From NCBI GenBank assembly GCA_001689515.1, contig LUJR01000009.1, positions 279,039-343,038 of the forward strand: 64,000 nt of DNA, read 5' to 3'. Numbering within the stretch: the first letter of the stretch is position 1; the number at the start of each line of letters is the position of its first letter. Positions 18,940 to 27,124 of the stretch are shown piece by piece. A program made the translations under genes and the position numbers. The DNA comes from Bacteroidales bacterium M7. Its GTDB lineage: Bacteria > Bacteroidota > Bacteroidia > Bacteroidales > Muribaculaceae. Below the pieces are notes generated by a model. The model searched no databases and was not told the origin of the DNA. It saw only the letters and a program-made list of their open reading frames with translations.

Positions 18940-20271
18940 ATGGGTGTTGATAAGGAACGATTGATACGCGAAATCATCGGGTTTCTGAATGAGAATGCCG
19001 ATTATGTGGTGCTTCGCAATTACGAGCAGTTGCCGGTCGGTAATGATGCGCGTGATATCGATATCATCATAAGGCGAAAGCAGTTTCGTTCGTTGCGTAG
19101 TCGGCTTGTGTCATTGATAGATGCGCTCGGTTGGAGCATACTGACTTATCTTGATTCTGACCGGTTGGTGACATTTGTGTGCGCTCGTGCAGGTGATGGA
19201 GTGGAAACGGATCTTGTGCAGTGGGATTTCTTTTTTGACACATCGGTGTGGGGCATACAGCTGATGAGTGCTGACGAATTTCTTGCAGACAAGGAGTTCA
19301 ACGGCTTCTTGTGGCATTCTGGTTCGGCATCAAAGTTCCTTGACAAATATCTCTATGATAGGGCAGTAGGTGCACAATACCCCGAACGGTATAGATCCGT
19401 GAGGGAGGCTGCAGAATACTTGCCAACTGTTCAGTCCAAACTGTCTGACATATTCGGGTGTGCTGATGCTGTCACATGTGACCGTGCATCCCGTAAGTCG
19501 TTGATGTTGCATGCGTTCAGACGCAATCTGACGCGGAGACCATTTGCGTTGATAGGGGAGATGTCCCGATGGGGATGGTCGTATTTGCGCAATTATCTTG
19601 GAAGAGGCACAGGTTTCGCCATCGGATTTACAGGACCTGACGGAGCAGGAAAGACCACAGTAATCAATATGGTTATTGACCGCCTTGGTGATGTATTTCG
19701 CAAAGCGCATGCATATTATCATTTCCGTCCGGCTCTCTTTGGCAATCTCGGAGATGTGGCACAGAAGGCAGGCGTTAAAAAGGAGGTGGACCGTAATTAT
19801 AGCGATCCGCACCGAGGTGGGCGCACGTCTGCCATGAACTCTCTGATGCGTTTGTGCTATTATACTGTGGATTACATGGTGGGATATTGGGTTAAGGTGA
19901 AATCACAGACGCGCATCACTCGTCTTGTCATCTTTGACCGTTATTTCAGTGACATAATATGCGATTCGCGTCGTTCACGTATTTATCTGCCTTATCGTTT
20001 CCTGAATCTGTGGCGTAAATTATTTATACCGTCACTGCGTTATAACATACTGCTCACAGCATCTACAGATACCATATTGGAGCGTAAGAGAGAACTGTCA
20101 CGCGAGGATATTGAGGCTATAAACCAACGAATAGATCTTCTCGCCGCTCAAAAGGGTTATCTGAAAGTGCTCAATGAGTCTACGCCTGATGTGGCTGTCA
20201 ATCAGATTCTCAGCCATATTTTTGCTGAGCAACATAAGGTCAACTTACGTCGTCTTGGATTCCGCAAATGA
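18940..20271 (+). CDS. Nucleotidyltransferase-like domain fused to a thymidylate-kinase-like P-loop kinase
   Basis: A 443-residue two-domain protein. Residues 1-160 look like a nucleotidyltransferase-fold domain (VVLRNYEQLPVGNDARDIDIII, with Asp-x-Asp at 39-41, but the usual GS motif is GN). Residues 225-443 are a kinase domain with Walker A GPDGAGKTT at 232-240 and IFDRYFSD at 331-338, the DRY-type motif of thymidylate kinases. In a polysaccharide locus it is unlikely to be the housekeeping dTMP kinase; phosphorylation of a sugar, lipid or nucleotide-linked intermediate is my inference. It overlaps the next GT4 gene by ATGA. Confidence 0.7.
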   Translation: MGVDKERLIREIIGFLNENADYVVLRNYEQLPVGNDARDIDIIIRRKQFRSLRSRLVSLIDALGWSILTYLDSDRLVTFVCARAGDGVETDLVQWDFFFDTSVWGIQLMSADEFLADKEFNGFLWHSGSASKFLDKYLYDRAVGAQYPERYRSVREAAEYLPTVQSKLSDIFGCADAVTCDRASRKSLMLHAFRRNLTRRPFALIGEMSRWGWSYLRNYLGRGTGFAIGFTGPDGAGKTTVINMVIDRLGDVFRKAHAYYHFRPALFGNLGDVAQKAGVKKEVDRNYSDPHRGGRTSAMNSLMRLCYYTVDYMVGYWVKVKSQTRITRLVIFDRYFSDIICDSRRSRIYLPYRFLNLWRKLFIPSLRYNILLTASTDTILERKRELSREDIEAINQRIDLLAAQKGYLKVLNESTPDVAVNQILSHIFAEQHKVNLRRLGFRK

Positions 20272-21515
20272 CTGCATTGTCTGATTCAAAGAAGCCGCGA
20301 CTGATGGTGTCGGCATATGCCTGTGAGCCGTGGAAAGGCAGCGAGATTGGGGTAGGCTGGCACTGGGTGCTCGAATTGAGCCGTGAGTTTGACCTGTGGG
20401 TGATTACTCGGGCAAATAATCGCGAGCCTATCGAGCGATGGATAGCTGACAATCCTGGTTATGAAAGCATACATTGGGTGTATTTTGACTTGCCGCCAAG
20501 AGATTTAAAGCGCAAGCATGGACGCAAAGGTGTACACCGTTATTATCTGAAATGGACGAAGGCTTCCGATGCGGTTATACGTAAGACGATGGAAACCAAT
20601 GATATCCCTGCTTTCATGCATCTTACCTATGGCAATGCCTTGTGGCATGTCAGTCGTTTCGGTGCATCCCGACGGTTTATATGGGGCCCGATAGGGGGAC
20701 TCGAAACGATACCTCGTGAATATAGCCGACATTATTCTTTGAAGTCTCGCATGATTGAATCTGTGCGACGTATGGTAGCGAGGGTCGCCCCCAATACTCC
20801 GGGATTTAGACGGAGATGCAGCCAAGCGGATCTCATATTGTGCAAGACCGATATAACACGAAGGGCTATTCCTCTCAAATACCGTAATAAGACAATGTTG
20901 ATGACCGATGTTGCTGCCGACATATCGGATATAAGTCAGTCTGTAGCACAGAGGTCGCAAGACGGGTTGAGACTGCTTTGTGTCGGCAGACTTGATGCTT
21001 GGCGTGGCTTTGATCTCGCTATCGAAGCAGTCGCGCTGTTGCGTGATGCTGGGAAATCTGTACATCTTGACATCCTGGGCAACGGTCCCGATAAGTCGCG
21101 TCTGAAAAAACTGATTACATCACTGTCTCTTGGCGATACTGTGTCGCTATGCGGAGAAGTGACGTCAGAAGATTACCGCAGGTATCTGTCAGATGCTGAC
21201 ATAGTGCTTAACCCATCCCTTAAGGAAGGTGCAGTCACGGTATCATTTGATACGATGGCGGCAGGTAAGCCTTTGGTTGCACTTGACACTACTGGTTATA
21301 CGAGATATTTCAGCCCGGAATATTCAGTTATAATCCCTCGTGGTAAGCGAGATGTGGTGATATCGTCTATTGCAGCGGCTGTATCTCGTCTTGCTGATGA
21401 TTCGTTACGTCAGTCAATGGGACAGTCAGCCATTGAAGCCGCCTCTAAGTTTTCATGGAAATTCCATGGTGATGAAATCCGCGAAACGGTTCGAAGCGTT
21501 ATATCTGATAATTAA
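20268..21515 (+). CDS. Glycosyltransferase family 4
   Basis: A 415-residue GT-B enzyme. SAYACEPWKGSEIGVGWHW at the N-terminus is the acceptor-domain Gly loop of this subgroup, RRFIWGPIGGLE follows near residue 138, and the donor domain runs through LLCVGRLDAWRGFDLAIEA and PSLKEGAVTVSFDTMAAGKP, where the second Glu of the usual EX7E is replaced by Asp. Flanked by two predicted kinases (18940 and 21539), with which it is probably functionally linked. Confidence 0.85.
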   Translation: MTALSDSKKPRLMVSAYACEPWKGSEIGVGWHWVLELSREFDLWVITRANNREPIERWIADNPGYESIHWVYFDLPPRDLKRKHGRKGVHRYYLKWTKASDAVIRKTMETNDIPAFMHLTYGNALWHVSRFGASRRFIWGPIGGLETIPREYSRHYSLKSRMIESVRRMVARVAPNTPGFRRRCSQADLILCKTDITRRAIPLKYRNKTMLMTDVAADISDISQSVAQRSQDGLRLLCVGRLDAWRGFDLAIEAVALLRDAGKSVHLDILGNGPDKSRLKKLITSLSLGDTVSLCGEVTSEDYRRYLSDADIVLNPSLKEGAVTVSFDTMAAGKPLVALDTTGYTRYFSPEYSVIIPRGKRDVVISSIAAAVSRLADDSLRQSMGQSAIEAASKFSWKFHGDEIRETVRSVISDN

Positions 21516-21538
21516 GACCTTTAATTATGGCATAGCTG

Positions 21539-22645
21539 ATGGATATTGACCGTCTTTTGACCCCATCTTTAGAAAACAAAGTCATTTCATTTGCCAATGC
21601 GGATGGCAAGCGTTGGATTGTGCCTGTCCGTGCTATGAAGCTTGCTTTAGCTATATATCAGCCTGGAAGTGTCAAGGGACGTATGTTGAAGCGGTTTTTG
21701 CCGATGCTATGGCGTTTGGGCATATTCCGCCATATGCTTCATGCCGATTTCGGATTTTATGATTTGATTCCGTCGGTCAGTCAGTCATGTGCTGATGCGT
21801 TTCATGCAGAGGCTATCGGTTGGAGTCTGTTTGGTGGAACACCGTCAGCCGACTCTAAAGTGATCATACAGTGTGTTGATGATGGACGCATAGCGGGTTA
21901 TTGCAAGGTCACTGACAGTCATGATATTGCTGTGCGTCTGTTCAAGCATGAATCCTTATTGCTTGATTTCCTCAATTCTTTTGAGGAAATGAAAGATCGA
22001 ATACCTCTTGCTCTTGACTATACCGTCACAGACGATGATCTGTATCTTTTCATTCAGTCCACTGTCAAGACTTTGGAGTCAAAGGAGGAGCATCAATGGA
22101 CTACTTTGCATCAGAGTTTTCAGGTTGATCTTCACAGATTGACTGCAACGCCGATGAAGGCAGCCGAAACTGACACATTCCTGTCCATTCGTAGACTGTA
22201 TGATACATATGCAAAAGTAATACCCGAGGAACTGCGTGGTTTTGTCTCAGAAAGCGCACAGCAAGTGCTTGCCAATTTCTCTGACATGGATGTCTCGGCA
22301 GTGGTCGCGCATCGTGATTTCACGCCGTGGAATATGATAGTCAATGACGGCTCGCTGTTTGTATTTGATTGGGAATATGGTATTTATCATGGTATACCAG
22401 GCATAGACAAGTGTCATTTCCTGATTCAGACGGCGATGTTTGAGCAACACGTCTCGCCAGATGCGCTGATAAAGCAGTTGACTCGCTATGACGATATAGA
22501 CGCCATGCTCCTTAAGATATATCTCCTTGACATCATTTCCCTCTATGCCGCACGCAGCGGAGGCAAATGGAGTGACAGCGACTATGATACGCTGGCATTC
22601 CGTGCCCGTTTGCTCGATCTGGCTGACTCCATTGATGAAAACTGA
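21539..22645 (+). CDS. Phosphotransferase (APH/choline-kinase-like) domain protein
   Basis: A 368-residue protein with the catalytic core of the aminoglycoside phosphotransferase/choline kinase fold: HRDFTPWN at residues 258-265 (catalytic Asp260, metal-binding Asn265) and FDWE at 276-279 (the DFG-like metal-binding Asp277). The first 90 residues match nothing I recognise. In this setting the substrate is likely a sugar or small alcohol of the polysaccharide rather than an antibiotic. It is the last gene before the 460-bp nested palindrome. Confidence 0.68.
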   Translation: MDIDRLLTPSLENKVISFANADGKRWIVPVRAMKLALAIYQPGSVKGRMLKRFLPMLWRLGIFRHMLHADFGFYDLIPSVSQSCADAFHAEAIGWSLFGGTPSADSKVIIQCVDDGRIAGYCKVTDSHDIAVRLFKHESLLLDFLNSFEEMKDRIPLALDYTVTDDDLYLFIQSTVKTLESKEEHQWTTLHQSFQVDLHRLTATPMKAAETDTFLSIRRLYDTYAKVIPEELRGFVSESAQQVLANFSDMDVSAVVAHRDFTPWNMIVNDGSLFVFDWEYGIYHGIPGIDKCHFLIQTAMFEQHVSPDALIKQLTRYDDIDAMLLKIYLLDIISLYAARSGGKWSDSDYDTLAFRARLLDLADSIDEN

Positions 22646-22663
22646 TTGTAATAAAATATAGGA

Positions 22664-23120
22664 GGGTGTTGCAAAACTCACAAAATAACTGTATCAGATG
22701 TAGGGTCGGAGTCCAATGCCGTTCACTTAAGGCTCTGATGCGGATAGATACGTCGGAGACGTATCAGTTGTGCGAAACCCCATGCACGGAGCGTCAGCGA
22801 ACGTACATGGGGTCAGATGGTATGCTATTATGATCAACCTCGGAGAGGTTGGGGCATACCCACGTCCCTGCACCTCCATTTTTATTTTCCACTTTAAATC
22901 AATGATTTACACACATAATCATGCGTACCACAACCTCTCCGAGGTTGATTTTACATGGGCATCCTGTCCTCCCCATGTACGTTCGCTGGCGCTCCGTGCA
23001 TGGGGTTAATCACGGCTGGCACGTCTCCGACGTACCTCCTATATTGGATTCACTGACCATGCTTAAGTGAACAACATTGGGTCGCGACCCTATTTTAGTA
23101 TAATTGACTGTTTTGCAGCG
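22664..23120. repeat. Five-layer concentric inverted-repeat structure
   Basis: No gene in this 500-bp gap; it is occupied by inverted repeats nested inside one another around a loop at about 22862-22924. From outside in: GGTGTTGCAAAAC with a diverged partner at about 23109-23122; TAGGGTCG...GTTCACTTAAG (22701-22731) with 23061-23091; TACGTC-GGA-GACGTA (about 22749) with a copy at about 23021; CCCCATGCACGGAGCG...TACATGGGG (22778-22812) with 22971-23006; and CAACCTC-GGA-GAGGTTG (22835-22851) with 22931-22947. Each inner layer is itself a hairpin. Confidence 0.9.
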
Positions 23121-23148
23121 ACCTCGCCCTTTATAGGCACATTATTTA

Positions 23149-24261
23149 ATGCTGGTGGATAAGAAGAAAATCGTAGCATTCCATCTTTATAACGATTTCA
23201 GCGGGAGTCCAAAAGTTCTCGCCATGGCATTGGATGCTCTTGTCAGTGACGGTTGGGATGTGACACTTTTTACTTCAGATGGAGGTGTGCTTGATAGCCT
23301 CTCTCGTTATGAGGCGGTGCATAAACACACTATTGCCTATAGGTTTTCATCTAATCCGATTGTGACGATATGGAGGCTGTTGAGATCTCAGACAGTCTCA
23401 TTTTTCAAGGCATTGAAGCATTGCCGCCATAAGGATACTGTGACCTATATCAACACTATACTCCCGTTTGGTGCCGCATTAGGAGCGAAACTGGCAGGCA
23501 GCCATGTGATATACCACTATCATGAAAATGCGTTTGCCAAGGGCACGATGTATCAGCTGCTTGCAGCCTTGATGAAACGTGTTGCTGATGATATAATCTG
23601 CGTCAGTGCTTTTCAGGCAAGGCATTTGTCGTTACTCGGAGAAAGGTTGCATGTCATTTCCAATGCACTTCCGCCATCGTTGCTGTCATCATTAAACTCT
23701 GACGCGCTTGCGGCTTTTGCGCGTAAGCGCATCCTGATGGTTTCATCACTCAAGGAGTATAAGGGTACGCTTGAGTTTATCAAGCTTGCATCAGAGATGC
23801 CTCAATTTGCATGGGATATTGTGATCAATGCCACACAGTCTGAAATAGATGCGTATATTGAGCATAAGGCTTTGGATATAAAGGGAATGCCCCAACTTAG
23901 CATTTACCCTCGTCAGCCTGAAATAAGTGGTTTCTATAATAATGCGTCACTCGTTATCTCATTGACAAACCCGGATATGGCAGTGGAGACTTTCGGGCTT
24001 ACTGCTGCTGAGGCTATAACAGCAGGGCTGCCTGTGATTGTCCCCACTGTCGGAGGTATCGCAGATCTTGTGACTGACGGATATAACGGATATCGGATTG
24101 ATGTCCGTAATCTTCCTGAGATAAGCAGCAAAATCAGCGAAATCCTAACAGATAAAGATTTATATATGAGGCTTGCGGCTGGCGCATTGGAAAAATCCCG
24201 GGAATTTAATCCTCAGATTTTTTCAACTGCCATCTGTAGCTTGTTCAATAGCAAATTGTAG
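23149..24261 (+). CDS. Glycosyltransferase family 4
   Basis: A 370-residue GT-B enzyme: IVAFHLYNDFSGSPKVLA near the N-terminus, VIYHYHENAF, then the donor-domain EX7E in VETFGLTAAEAITAGLP near residues 283-296. The gene ends in CAAATTGTAGGG: the stop codon TAG is inside the GTAGG head of a class A repeat, so the repeat created or replaced the original 3' end. Directly downstream of the nested palindrome. Confidence 0.87.
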   Translation: MLVDKKKIVAFHLYNDFSGSPKVLAMALDALVSDGWDVTLFTSDGGVLDSLSRYEAVHKHTIAYRFSSNPIVTIWRLLRSQTVSFFKALKHCRHKDTVTYINTILPFGAALGAKLAGSHVIYHYHENAFAKGTMYQLLAALMKRVADDIICVSAFQARHLSLLGERLHVISNALPPSLLSSLNSDALAAFARKRILMVSSLKEYKGTLEFIKLASEMPQFAWDIVINATQSEIDAYIEHKALDIKGMPQLSIYPRQPEISGFYNNASLVISLTNPDMAVETFGLTAAEAITAGLPVIVPTVGGIADLVTDGYNGYRIDVRNLPEISSKISEILTDKDLYMRLAAGALEKSREFNPQIFSTAICSLFNSKL

Positions 24262-24283
24262 GGACATGCCGTGGCATGTCCGC
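24258..24283 (+). repeat. Class A GTAG-hairpin repeat, single copy, containing a stop codon
   Basis: Head GTAGG, stem GACATGCC / GGCATGTC around centre GT, then CGC. The TAG of the head is the stop codon of the upstream GT4 gene, and the next gene starts 12 bases after the hairpin. Confidence 0.92.
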
Positions 24284-24295
24284 ATAACATACACG

Positions 24296-25378
24296 ATGAT
24301 AAATGTAGCAATCATAGGCTCGCAGGGAGTGCCCGCCTCTTATGGCGGATTTGAATCTCTCGTAGAGAATCTTCTCGGCGACAATTGCCCCCAAGACATA
24401 CATTACACTGTCTTTTGCAGTTCAAAAGATATGAAACCTCTTGACGGCGGCAGCTATCGTGGGTCGTCCCTGCGTTACATACCGTTGAGAGCAAACGGCA
24501 TACAGTCCATTCCCTATGACATAATATCAATGCTTAAGGCTGCCAGGAATTTTGATGTCATCCTGATTTTAGGGGTGTCGGGTTGCTTGTTCATGCCGTT
24601 GCTAAGGACGATGACCCGGGCACGGATAATAGTCAATATCGATGGTCTTGAACATCGCCGACAGAAATGGGGAAAGATGGCTAAGCGAATCTTGAAAGCA
24701 TCTGAAGCTATGGCAGTCAAATATGCTGACATAGTGGTTGCTGACAATCAGGGCATAGTGGAATATGTCCGTGATACCTATGGCAAAGAAGCCGTCTTGA
24801 TAGCATATGGCGGTGACCAGGTAATCAGAGATGTAGATGATGCTGTATCCAAAACCATCCTTGACACATATGGTTTGAAAGATAGAGGATATGCAATATC
24901 ATTATGCCGTATTGAACCGGAAAATAATTGCGATATGATACTGGAATCTTTTGCCAGTCGGGAGGATTCGTTACCATTGGTATTCATAGGTAATTGGTCG
25001 CATTCCGCTTATGCACAGTCGCTCCGTCAGCGTTATGCCACAGTCTCTGGCATACATATAATAGATGCCATCTATAACCTTGACCGTCTGTGGGTGCTCC
25101 GCTCACGGGCTGCTCTATATGTGCATGGGCATAGTGCTGGGGGTACTAATCCTTCGCTTGTAGAGGCGATGTTCCTCGGAATACCCATAGCAGCCTATGA
25201 TGTCAATTATAATCGTCATACCACAGGGGAGCTTGCTTCTTATTTCAGTAATGCTGACAATCTTCGTCGGCTTGCGGCAAATATTGAGTCTGCTCAGGGA
25301 CAAAAACTCAAGACGTATGCTTGCGATGCATATCGCTGGTCAAAGATTGCGCGTCAGTATACGGATCTTTTCCGTTGA
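24296..25378 (+). CDS. DUF1972-type glycosyltransferase family 4 (rhamnosyltransferase-like)
   Basis: A 360-residue GT4 enzyme with the DUF1972 N-terminus VAIIGSQGVPASYGGFESLV, common in enzymes annotated as rhamnosyltransferases. The donor domain includes HSAGGTNPSLVEAM, the EX7E-like site. The ATG at 24296 gives this N-terminus exactly; an upstream in-frame extension would run through the repeat and the end of the previous gene and is artefactual. It is the last gene of the polysaccharide locus. Confidence 0.88.
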   Translation: MINVAIIGSQGVPASYGGFESLVENLLGDNCPQDIHYTVFCSSKDMKPLDGGSYRGSSLRYIPLRANGIQSIPYDIISMLKAARNFDVILILGVSGCLFMPLLRTMTRARIIVNIDGLEHRRQKWGKMAKRILKASEAMAVKYADIVVADNQGIVEYVRDTYGKEAVLIAYGGDQVIRDVDDAVSKTILDTYGLKDRGYAISLCRIEPENNCDMILESFASREDSLPLVFIGNWSHSAYAQSLRQRYATVSGIHIIDAIYNLDRLWVLRSRAALYVHGHSAGGTNPSLVEAMFLGIPIAAYDVNYNRHTTGELASYFSNADNLRRLAANIESAQGQKLKTYACDAYRWSKIARQYTDLFR

Positions 25379-25397
25379 TATATAACCTGAAACTACG

Positions 25398-26366
25398 ATG
25401 TTTATTGATATATTAATATTAATCGGAAGCCTTATCCTGATATTAGGAGGAGCGAACTATCTTACTGACGGAGCTTCTTCAGTAGCCAAGCGGTGGGGTG
25501 TATCTACGTTGGTTATCGGTTTGACAATCGTTTCGATAGGATCATCCGCACCCGAATTCGTTATTTCGGTCACTTCGGCAGCTCACCATTCTGGAGGGTT
25601 GGCGATTGGCGATATAGTAGGCAGCAATATCTTCAATATCCTGGTAATCGTGGGTGTAGTCGCTATCATACGACCGTTAAAGGTGCAAAAGGGCACGTTG
25701 GCTAATGAACTCCCGCTCGTAGTCTTATCATCTATTGTCTTGATAATATGTTCGGTTGACAAGCAGATTGACGGTTTCCCTGTTGATGAGATTACACGAA
25801 GCGACGGACTCTTGATGATATTGTTTTTCCTGATATTTTTGCGCTACACATTCGCTATAGCTCATAACACGGATAATGTCGGAGAACCTGTGAAGATCAA
25901 GATATTTCCCATGTGGCTGTCGCTGATTATGATAGTGGGAGGATTGGGCGCGCTTGTATGGGGCGGAAATCTGTTTGTCAACTCCGCATCTGACATAGCG
26001 AGGATATGCGGAGTCAGTGAAGCTGTCATCGGATTGACAATTGTAGCGGTCGGTACTTCGCTCCCCGAATTAGCCACTTCAATTGTCGCTGCTGTCAAAA
26101 ATGAGCCAGGATTGGCTATCGGTACAGTGGTCGGAAGTGCCGTATTCAATGTTTTCCTCGTACTCGGTGTCTCTGCCACGTTCTGGCCTCTGACCATGGG
26201 CGGCATAACGTTACTCGACTTTGGAGTCCTGTTACTTGCCAGCATAATGTTTTGGGCGTTTGGTCAGTGGTTCAAAGTCCGCACCATCACACGTCCAGAA
26301 GGCATCATTATGGTCCTTTGCTACATCGCTTATACCGTGGTGCTGATTCGTAAGGCTATGGGATAG
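25398..26366 (+). CDS. Calcium/sodium antiporter (CaCA family, YrbG-like)
   Basis: A 322-residue inner-membrane exchanger with the inverted two-fold repeat of the CaCA superfamily. The first alpha repeat is GLTIVSIGSSAPEFVIS ... GDIVGSNIFNILVIVG and the second GLTIVAVGTSLPELATS ... GTVVGSAVFNVFLVLG; the Glu of each GSSAPE/GTSLPE motif coordinates the cation. Length is normal. It follows the polysaccharide locus by 19 bases but is not functionally linked to it; it is convergent with rsmE. Confidence 0.93.
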   Translation: MFIDILILIGSLILILGGANYLTDGASSVAKRWGVSTLVIGLTIVSIGSSAPEFVISVTSAAHHSGGLAIGDIVGSNIFNILVIVGVVAIIRPLKVQKGTLANELPLVVLSSIVLIICSVDKQIDGFPVDEITRSDGLLMILFFLIFLRYTFAIAHNTDNVGEPVKIKIFPMWLSLIMIVGGLGALVWGGNLFVNSASDIARICGVSEAVIGLTIVAVGTSLPELATSIVAAVKNEPGLAIGTVVGSAVFNVFLVLGVSATFWPLTMGGITLLDFGVLLLASIMFWAFGQWFKVRTITRPEGIIMVLCYIAYTVVLIRKAMG

Positions 26367-26383
26367 TATAATTCCAAAAGTTC

Positions 26384-27103
26384 TCATTGCCTACACTGAG
26401 CAGCCAGTGACAGTATATGGCAAGTTTGTACAGCCGCGAGAGCGGCTGTTTCTGTGCGCAGACGGTTCGGTCCAAGAGTTATGGGGAGGAAACCTGCATC
26501 TACTGCGGCTGTGATTTCTTTTGGGGAGAAATCTCCTTCTGGACCTATTAGTATGGTGGCTGATTGCCCAGCCTGATATCGGCATGCCAGTTCCTGACGC
26601 TGGTATATGTCATCGCAGTAGGCTATGAATTTCTCGCCATTATGAGGTTGTGACAGAAAGGTCTCTATTTGAGTCATCCCATCAATTCGTGGCAACACGG
26701 ACTTGAGCGACTGTTTCATGGCTGCAATAGCTACTTTCTCAAGCCGTTCAGTCTTGATTTCCTTGCGTTCGGAGTGCTCACATCTCAGAGGCACGATGCG
26801 GTTTATCCCGATTTCGGTCAGCTTTTCTACCATCCATTCCATGCGGTCCATTGATTTGGTAGGTGCAACAGCCACAGTTATGTGATAGTCCCATGGTAGA
26901 GGCATGTCTCGCTTCTCTATGATTTCAAGCGCCGCTTTCTTGGAGTGGGCAGCCACAAGACGGCAATCATAAGCGTGTCCCTTTCCGTCGATGACCTGCA
27001 GGGTGTCGCCTTCTTGCATTCGCAATACTCTGACGGCATGATTTGAGTCGCTCTCGGGAAGCACCGGGAGCGACTCTATATCAGGACAATAGAATTGTAT
27101 CAT
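26384..27103 (-). CDS. rsmE: 16S rRNA (uracil1498-N3)-methyltransferase RsmE
   Basis: A 239-residue SPOUT-class methyltransferase that modifies U1498 of 16S rRNA. HAVRVLRMQEGDTLQVIDGKGH is the N-terminal PUA-like domain; VAVAPTKSMDRMEWMVEKLTEIG begins the SPOUT domain; ILIGPEGDFSPKEI and LGPNRLRTETAA form the trefoil knot that binds S-adenosylmethionine. It is probably the last gene of a minus-strand operon beginning at 31298, lying 21 bases after the MFS permease. Confidence 0.95.
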   Translation of the reverse strand: MIQFYCPDIESLPVLPESDSNHAVRVLRMQEGDTLQVIDGKGHAYDCRLVAAHSKKAALEIIEKRDMPLPWDYHITVAVAPTKSMDRMEWMVEKLTEIGINRIVPLRCEHSERKEIKTERLEKVAIAAMKQSLKSVLPRIDGMTQIETFLSQPHNGEKFIAYCDDIYQRQELACRYQAGQSATILIGPEGDFSPKEITAAVDAGFLPITLGPNRLRTETAALAAVQTCHILSLAAQCRQ

Positions 27104-27124
27104 ATACTATTCGGGGTTTCTACA

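Noticed and set aside
18940..20271. Housekeeping thymidylate kinase
   Set aside because: The fused N-terminal domain, the length and the operon context argue against a normal dTMP kinase despite the P-loop and DRY motif.
22770..23009. 79-codon open frame inside the nested palindrome
   Set aside because: It is composed of the inverted-repeat arms and has no recognisable protein features; non-coding is the better reading.
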